A stretch of DNA of 64,000 nucleotides from Litoreibacter ascidiaceicola (GCF_900129235.1 NZ_FQUV01000002.1:1-64000), one strand, 5' to 3'. Positions 44,542 through 53,960 are shown, counted from the first letter of the stretch. Program-made: numbers and translations. The notes: generated from the letters alone by a model not told the origin.

Positions 44542-44884
44542 CTTTCATCGACAAGGTGGAATTCTGCGTTGGTGCCGGAGCGTGTGATGTCGCCCGCATA
44601 ATACACCTCGTCTCCGGGCTTGAAGAGCGTCGCTTCAGGGCAGATAGCCTCAACCACGCCTGATGCGCCGTACCCGATAATACGCGGGTGTCCTCGATCT
44701 TGTCCTTCGGTGCGCGCACTTTGTTGTCGACCGGGCTTACCGCGACAGCTTCGACGGCAATCAGAATGTCGCGCCTCTTGGGTGTTTGTGTTTTGATGTC
44801 TAGATTAAGAAACGAATTGGCGTTCTGCACGGGCAAGTAATGTGTAAATCCGACGGCTTTCTTGGGGGTGTTCCTTTTGATCAA
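44541..44884 (-). pseudogene. Truncated, frameshifted zinc-type alcohol dehydrogenase-like gene
   Basis: From 44884 the minus strand encodes AVGFTHYLPVQNANSFLNLD and PKRRDILIAVEAVAVSPVD, the start of a zinc-type alcohol dehydrogenase-like (quinone oxidoreductase) protein. Near 44681-44692 a base is missing: the expected continuation, IGYGASGVVEA then LFKPGDEVYYAGDITRSG, is in another frame. The gene stops at 44541, after about a third of the usual length, exactly where the integrase remnant ends. It lies directly after the MFS gene on the same strand, as in intact VOC-MFS-dehydrogenase clusters. Confidence 0.83.
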
Positions 44885-44885
44885 A

Positions 44886-46061
44886 TTAAACTGTGAAGGT
44901 AGGAGAGGACGATTTGCGCTCTTGCCAGATGATGAAGGCTAACCCGAGTGCGGGCACGATTGTGGCGGCAAAAGGGATGTAGCTTGCTCCATAGCTACTA
45001 TCGACAACGATCCCGCCGATGATCCCGCCCAAGGCGTTGGCGATGTTGAAGGCGGAGATGTTGGCGGTTGCCGCAAGTTCCGGCGCGTCGCCGCCGTGTT
45101 TCATGACCCGCATTTGCATCGGTGGCACGTTGGCGAAGGAGACGACACCGAAGACAAAGGCGGCGGCAACGAACAGATAGGGTTGCGAGGCGACCAGTCC
45201 GACAACGACTAGCGAGGCGATCATTGCGGCGGGCCAGCCGATCAGCGAAGCGCTTAGGTTCTTGTCAGCAGTCTTGCCGCCTAACGTATTGCCTAAGACC
45301 AGGCCCAAGCCGACGATGACCAAAATCCAGGTCAGCGATGACCGCTCGAAGCCTGCAATGTTCTCGGCGATTGGCGCGATATAGCCATAGAAGGTCATGA
45401 ACCCAACCCAGCCCAGCGTGGTGATCATCAAGCTGGCGATCAGTTGCGGGTCCCGGAATGCTCCGAGCTGGGAGCGTACGGATTTTGGTTCTTCTGCCCC
45501 TTGTGTCGGAATGGCGAACGCAATGGCAGTAGCGGCCAATGCGCCGAGGATGGCGACAGCGACGAACGTGACGTTCCAGCCATAGATGTTGCCAATCCAT
45601 GCGCCAGCAGGCACGCCCAGAACATTCGCAAGGGTCAGGCCTGCAAACATCTGGCCCACAGCCTGTCCGGCCATTTTCTCGGACACCAGACGCGTCGCAA
45701 CGACAGCACCGATCCCGTAGAACGGACCTTGTGTCAGACCGGCCATTACACGGCTGATCATCAAAGTTGTGTAGTCGGTCGAGAACGCCGTGATCAGGTT
45801 GGAGACGACAAACAACGCCATCAGCCCGATCAGGACCACCCGCTTGCGGTATCTAGCCAGCCACAAAGTAAGGATTGGCCCGCCGATGACGATGGCCAGC
45901 GCATAGGCCGTAATTAGGTGGCCGGCTTGTCCTTCCGAGATGTTCAGGCTTTCGGCGACTTGGGTGAGGATACCGGCGATCACAAATTCTGCGGTGCCTA
46001 TAGCGAAGGCGGCTAAGGTCAATATCCAGACCTGCAGCGGCATGCTCGATTTTAGTGACAT
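44886..46061 (-). CDS. MFS transporter, sugar-efflux/AraJ-like
   Basis: The 391-residue protein has twelve predicted helices and the AraJ/YdhP-type MFS start WILTLAAFAIGTAEFVIAGILTQVAESL; LARYRKRVVLIG follows in the loop after helix 2. Such transporters export sugars, drugs or arabinose-like compounds. ATG 46061 gives the standard N-terminus. It lies 31 bases after the VOC gene on the same strand and is probably under the divergent LysR regulator. Confidence 0.9.
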   Translation of the reverse strand: MSLKSSMPLQVWILTLAAFAIGTAEFVIAGILTQVAESLNISEGQAGHLITAYALAIVIGGPILTLWLARYRKRVVLIGLMALFVVSNLITAFSTDYTTLMISRVMAGLTQGPFYGIGAVVATRLVSEKMAGQAVGQMFAGLTLANVLGVPAGAWIGNIYGWNVTFVAVAILGALAATAIAFAIPTQGAEEPKSVRSQLGAFRDPQLIASLMITTLGWVGFMTFYGYIAPIAENIAGFERSSLTWILVIVGLGLVLGNTLGGKTADKNLSASLIGWPAAMIASLVVVGLVASQPYLFVAAAFVFGVVSFANVPPMQMRVMKHGGDAPELAATANISAFNIANALGGIIGGIVVDSSYGASYIPFAATIVPALGLAFIIWQERKSSSPTFTV

Positions 46062-46092
46062 GGGATGTTCCTTTCCTGGAACAGAAGAAAAA

Positions 46093-46491
46093 TCAGATAA
46101 TTGGGGTGCCGTGCGGCGTCGTGGGTTCAGTGAACACGACCTCCAGAAGGGGACCGGATGGCGTTCGGAAGAACAAACGTCGCTCTTCAATCTCGGGCAG
46201 ATCCATGGTGGAATACGGGATCGCGAGAGCGTCGAGCTTGGCGCGGAACGTCTTGTAGCCGTCTAGGTAGATCCCGACGTGATCGAAGGCTTCGGCGGAG
46301 GTATCTGTCCCGTAGCCACGCGCGCCGATCAGGTGAACGATCGGCTTGTCGCCCGCATAGAGCCAGTGTCCGGGGATTCGATGGATCGCTTTAGGCCGGT
46401 CGCGTTCTTCCAGTTCGTCAAAGACCTCCAGAAAGAACGCTCGTGTTCCAGCCAGATCGCGTGTGCGCAGGGTGATGTGATCAAGGTGCAT
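46093..46491 (-). CDS. VOC-family (glyoxalase/dioxygenase-like) protein
   Basis: The 132-residue protein has the betaalphabetabetabeta VOC pattern. Candidate metal ligands are His in MHLDHITLRTRDL and AEAFDHVGIYLDG, and Glu in PSGPLLEVVF. Family members include glyoxalases, resistance proteins and ring-cleaving dioxygenases; this one is not assigned. Start ATG 46491 follows AGGAGGG. Confidence 0.85.
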   Translation of the reverse strand: MHLDHITLRTRDLAGTRAFFLEVFDELEERDRPKAIHRIPGHWLYAGDKPIVHLIGARGYGTDTSAEAFDHVGIYLDGYKTFRAKLDALAIPYSTMDLPEIEERRLFFRTPSGPLLEVVFTEPTTPHGTPII

Positions 46492-46594
46492 AATGCCCTC
46501 CTTTGGTTGGGCATCAACTAACACTTGCGATTTCGCCGCATAATTGATCAAAATGTGAAATGATAATTTGCTCTGACCGTATAATGAAAGTCAA

Positions 46595-47479
46595 ATGCTG
46601 ATCGAAAACCTCAAATTGTTCTTAAAGATCGTCGAAAAAGGGGGGTTGGCGGCGGCTGGCCGTGAGGTCGGCTTGTCACCCGCGACCGTGACGGACCGGC
46701 TGGCAGCCCTTGAGGCGCATTATGGCGCGCGGCTTTTGACGCGCACAACACGCTCGCTCAGTCTGACCGACGAAGGCCGCGAGCTGGTGACAGGCGCGCG
46801 CCGTATTCTGGCCGAAACCGAAGAGACCGAAGCCCGCATTAAGCTGGGCGTCGAAAAGATATCTGGCAGAATTCATGTGAGCGCACCGAACGATCTGGGC
46901 CGCAGCCAGATTGTGCCTTTGCTTGACAGCTTCATGTTGCAACATCCTGAAATTGCCGTCGATCTGACACTGAGCGATGGGTATATCGATCTGGTCGGCC
47001 GAGGCATCGACCTCGCCCTGCGATACGGCGAATTATCTGATAGCACGATGAAATCGCGCAAACTGGGCCCCAATCAACGCCTGATTTGCGCCAGCCCAGA
47101 CTATCTAAAACGCAACGGCGTACCCCGACATCCTGATGATCTTGACCATCATAATTGCCTGATCATGCGGTTTGGCAGCAGCACCGATCAGGATTGGGTC
47201 TTTGTCGTTGATGGAAAACAGCGAACTTGCCGTGTTCAAGGCAACCGGATTGCCGACGGCGGCGACGTGATCCGGCAATGGTGCCTGAACGGTCTGGGCG
47301 TGGCGCTGAAATCCGAATGGGACGTGAGGCACGATCTGGCGGCTGGCACCCTTGTCACACTCCTTGATGCGTTCTCACCGAACCCAAATGCGCTGCAAAT
47401 GGTCTATCCAGCAGGGGTAGTTCAGCCCCGACGCGTGCGGGCGCTGATGGATTACCTGTCAAAGACGCTTGATCCCTAG
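46595..47479 (+). CDS. LysR-family transcriptional regulator
   Basis: The 294-residue protein has an N-terminal winged helix (LIENLKLFLKIVEKGGLAAAGREVGLSPATVTDRLAALE) and a periplasmic-binding-like effector domain. It is divergent from the VOC-MFS operon with a 103-base AT-rich gap that includes TTGATCAA, the usual setting in which a LysR protein controls its neighbour. The effector is unknown. Confidence 0.92.
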   Translation: MLIENLKLFLKIVEKGGLAAAGREVGLSPATVTDRLAALEAHYGARLLTRTTRSLSLTDEGRELVTGARRILAETEETEARIKLGVEKISGRIHVSAPNDLGRSQIVPLLDSFMLQHPEIAVDLTLSDGYIDLVGRGIDLALRYGELSDSTMKSRKLGPNQRLICASPDYLKRNGVPRHPDDLDHHNCLIMRFGSSTDQDWVFVVDGKQRTCRVQGNRIADGGDVIRQWCLNGLGVALKSEWDVRHDLAAGTLVTLLDAFSPNPNALQMVYPAGVVQPRRVRALMDYLSKTLDP

Positions 47480-47656
47480 GACTCCTTAATCTGCTTAGTC
47501 CGTGACGCGTCCCGTCTTTTGGTTGTAAGAACAGACGGGGCGATCCCGTTCGAGTTGAATTTCACGGAATTGTTCGACAGGTGATTAAATCGGCTGGCTA
47601 CACAGCAGTGAATAAGCCGTCGCAGCAGGGTGCATCACACGTTTTGGAGGCTTGAG

Positions 47657-48904
47657 ATGGAAGCGTTGCATTGGTCTACAGACCTCATTGTGTTGTCCGT
47701 CTTGGCAAGCATCTTCATCTATTCGCTACTCACCAATGCAATCGCAAAGACGATCGTCACTTTGCCTATTATCTTCATGGTGATCGGGTACTTGTGCGCT
47801 CGGCCAATCGAAGCGTTGGCTGAGCCAGAGATACTGGCTGAAGGCAAACGCTTTTTGGCAGAAATTACGCTAGTGCTTGTCTTGTTTTCTGATGCGAGCC
47901 ATGTCCGGTTTCGAACTCTTCGCCGGAACTTCAAAACCCCGTTACGCATGTTGATCATAGGGTTGCCGCTCACCATCGGATTAGGGATGATGGTGGCCTA
48001 TCTTCTCAACCCAGAAAGCGGGCTGGCCATGGCGCTTTTGACAGCTGCCGTGTTGACCCCGACCGACGCGGCACTGGGACAGACTGTAGTCTCTAGCCCT
48101 GATGTGCCGGAAAGCCTGCGCCAGACGATCAATGTCGAAAGCGGGCTGAATGACGGACTGGTGCTGCCTTTCGTGTTGTTTGGTGCAATCATGGCATCTG
48201 CGGGTTTGGAGGGGGCCAATACCGATGGGCTTGCGTCCTCTGCAATGCTGCAAGTTGTTTTGGGGCCAATCGTAGGCATCACGTTCGGTTGGATTTTTGC
48301 CAAGAGCATGGATGCGGCCCAAGACTATGAGCTTATGGCCGAAGCCGCGGGAGGGGTCGCTTTTTTGGCCGTGGCATTCTCCGCCTTCATCGGGGCGGAG
48401 ATCGTCGGGGGCAACGGTTTCATCGCAGCATTCGTCGCGGGCATGGTGTTTGGCAATACATACAAGCATGAAATTCGCTTCATCGGGGAATTCATGGAGG
48501 GTGTCGGGCAACTGCTTACGATGTTTGCATTTTTGGTCTTTGGGGCGCTGCTCTTGCCGGACGGATTAGAACACGTGACGTGGGAAGCTGTGGTGTTGGC
48601 CGCGTTGTTCCTGACTGTTGTGCGAATGTTGCCGATCTGGCTGTCGCTTCTGGGAACCGGCCTTGCCCTGCGGGAAAAACTGTTTCTGGGCTGGTTCGGG
48701 CCGCGCGGCCTGGCTTCCATCCTGTTTACACTCATCATGATGGACGAATTCGACTTCCTGGGTGAACAAGAACTGCTCGCCTGTGTCTCGATGACCGTCT
48801 TCATGTCGATCATTTTGCATGGCGTCTCTGCGGCTCCGCTTTCAAAATGGATCGGGCGGGTTGCTCGAAATAATGCCAGTCCATCAGGAAGTGCCGATGG
48901 GTGA
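47657..48904 (+). CDS. CPA1-family Na+/H+ (or K+/H+) antiporter
   Basis: The 415-residue protein has about twelve helices and the CPA1 ion-site motifs AVLTPTDAALG and NVESGLNDGLVLP, with the essential acidic residues. It likely exchanges Na+ or K+ for protons, useful in a marine setting. ATG 47657 follows GGAGGC; an in-frame upstream ATG lacks this site. Confidence 0.9.
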   Translation: MEALHWSTDLIVLSVLASIFIYSLLTNAIAKTIVTLPIIFMVIGYLCARPIEALAEPEILAEGKRFLAEITLVLVLFSDASHVRFRTLRRNFKTPLRMLIIGLPLTIGLGMMVAYLLNPESGLAMALLTAAVLTPTDAALGQTVVSSPDVPESLRQTINVESGLNDGLVLPFVLFGAIMASAGLEGANTDGLASSAMLQVVLGPIVGITFGWIFAKSMDAAQDYELMAEAAGGVAFLAVAFSAFIGAEIVGGNGFIAAFVAGMVFGNTYKHEIRFIGEFMEGVGQLLTMFAFLVFGALLLPDGLEHVTWEAVVLAALFLTVVRMLPIWLSLLGTGLALREKLFLGWFGPRGLASILFTLIMMDEFDFLGEQELLACVSMTVFMSIILHGVSAAPLSKWIGRVARNNASPSGSADG

Positions 48905-48955
48905 AACTCGCGTCGCATCAACAGTTTTTGCGCTGACGGAATTTCAATCAACCAA

Positions 48956-49444
48956 GTGAAGATCGGCTTCGGCGGCGGCTGCCACTGGTGCACGGAAGCA
49001 GTGTTCCAGTCGCTTCGGGGCGTCACCGAAGTGGAGCAGGGGTTCATCAAATCCCTTGCCCCGCATGACACTTATTCGGAAGCCGTTATCGTTACCTTCG
49101 AGCCGGACGTAATACCGCTGCAGGTGTTGATTGACGTGCATTTGAGAACGCACGCCAGCACATCTCAACACAAAATGCGCGGTAAATATCGCAGTGCGGT
49201 GTATGTATATTCCGATAGCCAAGCAGATATGGTTCGGTGCCATATCATTGCCTCGCAATGTGACTTTGATAATTCCATTATCACAATGACGCTTCCCTTT
49301 GACGGGTTCAAACTATCGCCGGAACAGTTTCGGGATTACTACAGGTCAAACACCGAGAAGCCTTTTTGCACCGCCTACATTGATCCGAAACTGAGTAAGA
49401 TCAGACAGCAATTCGATCGATATTATGAACCCGCGAAACCTTAG
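48956..49444 (+). CDS. msrA: Peptide-methionine (S)-S-oxide reductase-like protein
   Basis: The 162-residue protein starts at GTG 48956 and has the MsrA active site as GGGCHWCTEAVF, where His replaces the usual Phe of GCFWC. The catalytic Cys and Glu are kept, and a C-terminal Cys in EKPFCTAYI can act as the resolving residue. MsrA repairs oxidised methionine. The His substitution makes the exact activity less certain. Confidence 0.8.
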   Translation: MKIGFGGGCHWCTEAVFQSLRGVTEVEQGFIKSLAPHDTYSEAVIVTFEPDVIPLQVLIDVHLRTHASTSQHKMRGKYRSAVYVYSDSQADMVRCHIIASQCDFDNSIITMTLPFDGFKLSPEQFRDYYRSNTEKPFCTAYIDPKLSKIRQQFDRYYEPAKP

Positions 49445-49547
49445 CTAAATTTCCGGTGCGGGCCCAAAAAAACACAGCGTGTCGTTGCACGTGACCAAGC
49501 GAATTCATCAATCCTATCGGTCGCAAAGTCACATGGCTCTGGCCAAC

Positions 49548-49979
49548 TTAGAAAATCTCTTGGGCCCCGCGCGACAGATAGAATCCATAGCCGTCGAGGT
49601 TCTTGCACTTCAGCTTGTTGCGGGTTGCTGCACATGTGACGCCGCCGAATTTCAAAGGTTTGCCGATGTCGAGTTTACCATTCCCCGGCCAGTCATTCGA
49701 TCGCTCCTCTAGACATAGCATCTGAACCGGCCCTCGGTCGGTGATGAAATACGCGTGGCCCCACTGCGCTGTGCAATCTGCGGGTTTGGGGAGGGCAAGT
49801 GGCCCGGATCTGCGGAAGATATTGCACATCATCTGGGTCGACCCCGGCGTATCGCCCATCTCGCAATGGATATTGTTTGCCCGCGTGGCAATGATCCAGA
49901 TTTCCGCATTGGCGGGAAGGCCGGCGCAAATAGCGATCAGGGCCAGAATGTATCTCGCCATTAGCCTGAAATGTTCCAT
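49548..49979 (-). CDS. DUF6636-like secreted protein
   Basis: The 143-residue protein has a signal peptide (about 1-25, cleavage after ANA) and a small cysteine-rich domain: NNIHCEMGD, MMCNIFRR, ADCTAQWGHAYFI, MLCLEE and later VTCAATRNKLKCKN. The spacing suggests three disulfides and fits the DUF6636 pattern as I remember it. Its function is unknown; it is probably periplasmic. Confidence 0.6.
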   Translation of the reverse strand: MEHFRLMARYILALIAICAGLPANAEIWIIATRANNIHCEMGDTPGSTQMMCNIFRRSGPLALPKPADCTAQWGHAYFITDRGPVQMLCLEERSNDWPGNGKLDIGKPLKFGGVTCAATRNKLKCKNLDGYGFYLSRGAQEIF

Positions 49980-50335
49980 AAGGCATCATGCCCGACACGG
50001 CAGCCGCCATGCAAGCGCGGAGAAATTGGATTTCGAATTCGCGGGCGAAGCTAGGTTGCGTGTGCGCGAACAAGAAATAAGTGTTGAAATGGGATTGATC
50101 TCTGAAAAGTTCTTAGGCGATGCGTCGAGAATGCTGAAACCCGAAAAGATTAACCTTGCCAGAATCCCCCAACTTGAACAGATTGCAGGCGTTGGGCTGA
50201 CGATGGCGTCGTCATTGCACATGTTGCACCCCTGAGTTTTCGTCCTGAACGCCGGGATCTTGCTTAGCCGCTGCCGCGGAGAGGAAGGTTCTTATCCTTC
50301 ATTCTGTCTCGGTTTGCGGAACGAAGGAGTACCAA
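49980..50335. other. 356-base region without a supported gene
   Basis: The region precedes the creatinase gene and should contain the operon promoter. Open frames on both strands are short and lack ribosome-binding sites or recognisable motifs. I see no clear promoter, operator or repeat. Confidence 0.5.
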
Positions 50336-51538
50336 ATGGACCGTCCACAAAGCTACCGTTTTCACCAGGGAGAGAGAGTTCTTCCGTTCGCTGATGCGGA
50401 ATACGAGGCGCGCCTGACCAAGCTGCGCGCCACGATGGTCGCAGAAGGTGTCGATGCCTGCGTGTTCACCTCAATGCACAACATCGCCTATTATTCCGGC
50501 TTTTTATATTGTTCGTTCGGGCGGCCTTACGCCTTGGTCGTGACTGCCGACGCAAACGTGACATTCAGCGCTGGCATTGATGCAGCACAACCCTGGCGCC
50601 GTGGGTATGGCGACAACGTCACCTATACTGACTGGCAGCGGAACAACTACTGGCGCGCTATTCAATCGGTCACCGGATCGGGCAAAACCATTGGATATGA
50701 GGGGGATCACATCAGTCTTGCGCAAAAGGCGCTGCTGGATGAGTTCCTGAGCCCGAAATCCTCCAAAGACATTGCACCAGCAACAATGATCCAGCGGATG
50801 CACAAGTCCAAGGCAGAGATTGATCTGATCCGCGCCGGTGCAAATGTCGCCGATGTCGGTGGCTACGCCATAAAGGACGCCATCAAGGCGGGCGTGCGCG
50901 AGATCGACGTTGCCATGGCAGGTCGTGATGCGATGGAGCTGGAAATTGCCAAACGCTTTCCTGACGCCGAGTACCGTGACACTTGGGTGTGGTTCCAGTC
51001 AGGAATAAACACCGATGGGGCGCATAACCCGGTGACATCGCGCAAGCTGGAGCGGGGGGACATCCTCAGCCTCAACACCTTTCCGATGATTTCGGGCTAC
51101 TACACCGCGCTGGAACGCACCCTGTTTGTTGAAGAGGTCGATCCGGCGAGCCTGAAAATATGGGAAGCCAATGTGGCCGCCCATGAATACGGGATGAGCC
51201 TGCTCCAGCCCGGCGCAAGCTGCGCGGAGGTAACCGAGAAAATCAACACCTTCTTTGCGGAACGTGATCTGTTGCAATACCGCACATTTGGATACGGGCA
51301 TTCCTTCGGTGTGCTCTCTCACTACTACGGCCGTGAAGCGGGGCTGGAATTGCGCGAGGATATCGACACGGTGCTGGAGCCCGGCATGGTCATCTCCATG
51401 GAGCCGATGCTGACGATCGCCGATGGCCAGCCCGGAGCAGGGGGATATCGCGAGCACGATATTTTAGTCATTACCGAGGACGGAAATGACAATATCACGG
51501 GCTATCCTTACGGTCCTGACTTTAACGTCGTTGGCTAA
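50336..51538 (+). CDS. Creatinase (creatine amidinohydrolase), M24 pita-bread fold
   Basis: The 400-residue protein resembles Pseudomonas putida creatinase along its whole length: NIAYYSGFLYCSFGRPYALVV, QPWRRG, YTDWQRNNYWRAIQ, TWVWFQSGINTDGAHNPVT with the catalytic His230 (His232 in P. putida), and RTFGYGHSFGVLSHYYGREAG. Creatinase splits creatine into sarcosine and urea without a metal. It heads an operon with a PotABCD-like transporter and aconitase X; no sarcosine oxidase is nearby, so a related guanidino or amide substrate is possible. Confidence 0.87.
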   Translation: MDRPQSYRFHQGERVLPFADAEYEARLTKLRATMVAEGVDACVFTSMHNIAYYSGFLYCSFGRPYALVVTADANVTFSAGIDAAQPWRRGYGDNVTYTDWQRNNYWRAIQSVTGSGKTIGYEGDHISLAQKALLDEFLSPKSSKDIAPATMIQRMHKSKAEIDLIRAGANVADVGGYAIKDAIKAGVREIDVAMAGRDAMELEIAKRFPDAEYRDTWVWFQSGINTDGAHNPVTSRKLERGDILSLNTFPMISGYYTALERTLFVEEVDPASLKIWEANVAAHEYGMSLLQPGASCAEVTEKINTFFAERDLLQYRTFGYGHSFGVLSHYYGREAGLELREDIDTVLEPGMVISMEPMLTIADGQPGAGGYREHDILVITEDGNDNITGYPYGPDFNVVG

Positions 51539-51548
51539 AAATGCTTTC

Positions 51549-51574
51549 AGAGGAAGGCTTTGCGGCCTTTCTCT
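51549..51574 (+). terminator. Hairpin after creatinase gene, possible attenuator
   Basis: AGAGGAAGGC (51549-51558) pairs with GCCTTTCTCT (51565-51574), ten pairs with one wobble and a six-base loop, ten bases after the creatinase stop. There is no T-run, so it may process or attenuate the transcript rather than end it. Confidence 0.4.
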
Positions 51575-51674
51575 GGAATTCCGGTTGTGTTCCGGACACT
51601 GAGCAGACAGGATTGCCGAAATTCGACAAACTCGCGTGTCGTGCGTGAGACGTCATTTGGGGGAAATGGTCTCG

Positions 51675-52769
51675 ATGGTTGAAGAAAAGTCCGCATTCGT
51701 AGCTTTTGAACGCGTTCAGAAAAGCTACGACGGGGAAAACTTGGTCGTAAAGGACCTCAATCTGTCCATGCCTAAGGGCGAATTTCTCACAATGCTTGGC
51801 CCATCGGGATCGGGCAAGACCACCTGCTTGATGATGCTGGCAGGGTTTGAGACAGCCACTCACGGGGATATTTTGCTCGATGGCGTTTCGATCAACAACA
51901 TCCCCCCGCATAAGCGTGGCATTGGTATGGTGTTCCAGAACTACGCACTGTTCCCGCATATGACCGTCGCTGAAAACCTGTCTTTCCCACTGGAAGTTCG
52001 CAAAATCGGTAAGTCCGAGCGCGAAGAGAAGGTGAAACGCGCGTTGGACATGGTTCAGATGGGTGATTTCGCAGGTCGCCGTCCCGCACAGCTTTCGGGC
52101 GGCCAGCAGCAGCGGATTGCACTGTCACGCGCGCTGGTGTTCGAGCCGGAACTGGTCTTGATGGACGAACCTTTGGGCGCTCTCGACAAGCAGCTTCGGG
52201 AAACATTGCAGTTTGAAATCACCAACCTTGCCCACGAGCTGGGGATCACCACGGTCTACGTCACCCATGACCAGACCGAGGCATTGACGATGTCGGATCG
52301 GGTCGCGGTTTTTGATGATGGACGGATTCAGCAGCTGGCCGCACCAGACGAGCTTTACGAGAAGCCGCAGAACAGTTTCGTCGCGCAGTTCATTGGTGAA
52401 AACAACACCTTGGACGGCGTTGTTCAAGAGATCAAAGGCGATACCTGCATTGTGAAATTAGATAGCGGTGACATCATCGACGCCGTCCCTGTCAACGTCA
52501 CAAAGGTCGGGGAGCGCACCAGAGTTTCGATCCGCCCCGAGCGCGTGGAATTCAATCGGGAACGCTTGCACGACGACGCCCACACTCTGAAAGCCGAAGT
52601 GCTTGAGTTCATATACATGGGTGATATTTTCAGAACGCGGTTGCGCGTCGCGGGTACAGATGAATTCGTGATCAAGACACGCAACGCACCGGATCAAGCC
52701 CGTCTAAAGCCGGGTCAGATGATCGAAATAGGCTGGATGCCGGAAGATTGCCGGGCGCTCGACGCCTGA
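51675..52769 (+). CDS. ABC transporter ATP-binding protein (PotA-like)
   Basis: The 364-residue ATPase has Walker A GPSGSGKTT, signature LSGGQQQRIALSRAL, Walker B LVLMDEPLGALD and the switch His in VTHDQTEAL, with a C-terminal TOBE domain (about 280-360). This is the spermidine/putrescine or Fe3+ importer type. ATG 51675 is used; ATG 51666 has too short a spacing to GGGGG. It is the first transporter gene after the creatinase gene. Confidence 0.92.
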   Translation: MVEEKSAFVAFERVQKSYDGENLVVKDLNLSMPKGEFLTMLGPSGSGKTTCLMMLAGFETATHGDILLDGVSINNIPPHKRGIGMVFQNYALFPHMTVAENLSFPLEVRKIGKSEREEKVKRALDMVQMGDFAGRRPAQLSGGQQQRIALSRALVFEPELVLMDEPLGALDKQLRETLQFEITNLAHELGITTVYVTHDQTEALTMSDRVAVFDDGRIQQLAAPDELYEKPQNSFVAQFIGENNTLDGVVQEIKGDTCIVKLDSGDIIDAVPVNVTKVGERTRVSIRPERVEFNRERLHDDAHTLKAEVLEFIYMGDIFRTRLRVAGTDEFVIKTRNAPDQARLKPGQMIEIGWMPEDCRALDA

Positions 52770-52842
52770 TGCATGCGGTGGAGCGGTCGCCCGGAACGCT
52801 CCAACCTTCGACGAAAGACCGGGCAAACACTGGGAGAAATAC

Positions 52843-53949
52843 ATGAAAACGACACTGAAACTGATGGCTACATCTTGCCTGACGCTGACGGCCTCAATGG
52901 CCTTGGCGGACGGGCATATGGCCAATGAAATGACGATCGTAAGCTGGGGCGGCGCGTATTCCAACTCGCAGCAAAAGGCTTATCACGAGCCCTATATGGA
53001 GAATACCGGAGTCAACATCATCAACGATGAAAGCTCTGCCGAAGCCGTGGCGAAACTGCGTGCGATGAACGAAGCGGGCAACGTCACATGGGACGTGGTC
53101 GACGTTGTAGCATCTGACGCGATCCGTCTGTGCGACGAAGGTCTGGCGATGGAAATCGATCCTGACACGCAATTGGCAGATGGCGATGACGGCTCCAAGG
53201 CTTCGGACGATTTTGGCGACTTGCTGGTCTCCGAATGCTTCATCCCGCAGATCGTTTATTCGACCACAGTTGGTTACCGCACGGATCTTGTGGGTGACAC
53301 TGCTCCGACTGAGATCTGCGCGATCTTCGACACCGATGCCTATCCAGGTAAGCGCTCGCTCGAAAAGCGTCCGATCAACAACATGGAATGGGCGCTGCTG
53401 TGTGACGGCGTCGCCAAGGACGCAGTCTATGACGTTCTGGAAACCGAAGAAGGTCAGGCGCAAGCCTTTGCCAAGCTCGATACCATCAAAGACGATGTTA
53501 TCTGGTGGTCCGCCGGCGCTGATACGCCGCAGCTTCTGGCAGATGGCGAAGTTGTCATGGGCTCGACCTATAACGGTCGTTTGTTCAGCTTGATTGAAGA
53601 GCAAAAGCAACCCGTTGCAATGCTCTGGGACGCGCAAGTGTTCGACCTCGACGGCTGGATCATCCCCGCAGGCCTGACCCCAGAGCGCGAAGCACGTGCG
53701 CTGGATTACGTCAAGTTCGCAACGGATACACAGCGTTTGGCGGATCAGTCCAAGTACATCGCTTACGGTCCGGCACGTGCATCTTCTGCACCGCTGGTCG
53801 GCAAGCACGCTGACTTGGGTATCGAAATGGCACCACATATGCCAACCGATCCGAACAACGCCAAGAACACCTTCTTGTATAACTACGAGTGGTGGGCTGA
53901 TTACCGTGACGATCTGGATGCAAAATTCCAGGCATGGTTGTCCAAATAA
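52843..53949 (+). CDS. ABC transporter substrate-binding protein (PotD-like)
   Basis: The 368-residue protein has a signal peptide (about 1-22, ending ALADG) and a type II binding fold: MTIVSWGGAYSNSQQKAYHEPYMENTG and a second lobe with WDAQVFDLDGWIIPAGLTPE. The sequence is nearer to the opine/spermidine-type binding proteins than to iron ones. The ligand is unknown, but the creatinase and aconitase X neighbours suggest a small nitrogen compound. Confidence 0.88.
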   Translation: MKTTLKLMATSCLTLTASMALADGHMANEMTIVSWGGAYSNSQQKAYHEPYMENTGVNIINDESSAEAVAKLRAMNEAGNVTWDVVDVVASDAIRLCDEGLAMEIDPDTQLADGDDGSKASDDFGDLLVSECFIPQIVYSTTVGYRTDLVGDTAPTEICAIFDTDAYPGKRSLEKRPINNMEWALLCDGVAKDAVYDVLETEEGQAQAFAKLDTIKDDVIWWSAGADTPQLLADGEVVMGSTYNGRLFSLIEEQKQPVAMLWDAQVFDLDGWIIPAGLTPEREARALDYVKFATDTQRLADQSKYIAYGPARASSAPLVGKHADLGIEMAPHMPTDPNNAKNTFLYNYEWWADYRDDLDAKFQAWLSK

Positions 53950-53960
53950 ACTGATTGGTT

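Noticed and set aside
44187-44884. Intact genomic island or prophage at tRNA-Thr
   Set aside because: Only an integrase stub is present, and no second attachment repeat or phage genes were seen in the window.
50089-50235. Short plus-strand frame (48 residues) in the gap before the creatinase gene
   Set aside because: No ribosome-binding site, no motif, and similar short frames occur on the other strand.
52894-53838. Minus-strand frame of 314 codons opposite the substrate-binding protein
   Set aside because: No motif or ribosome-binding site; the plus-strand protein has a signal peptide and a family fold.
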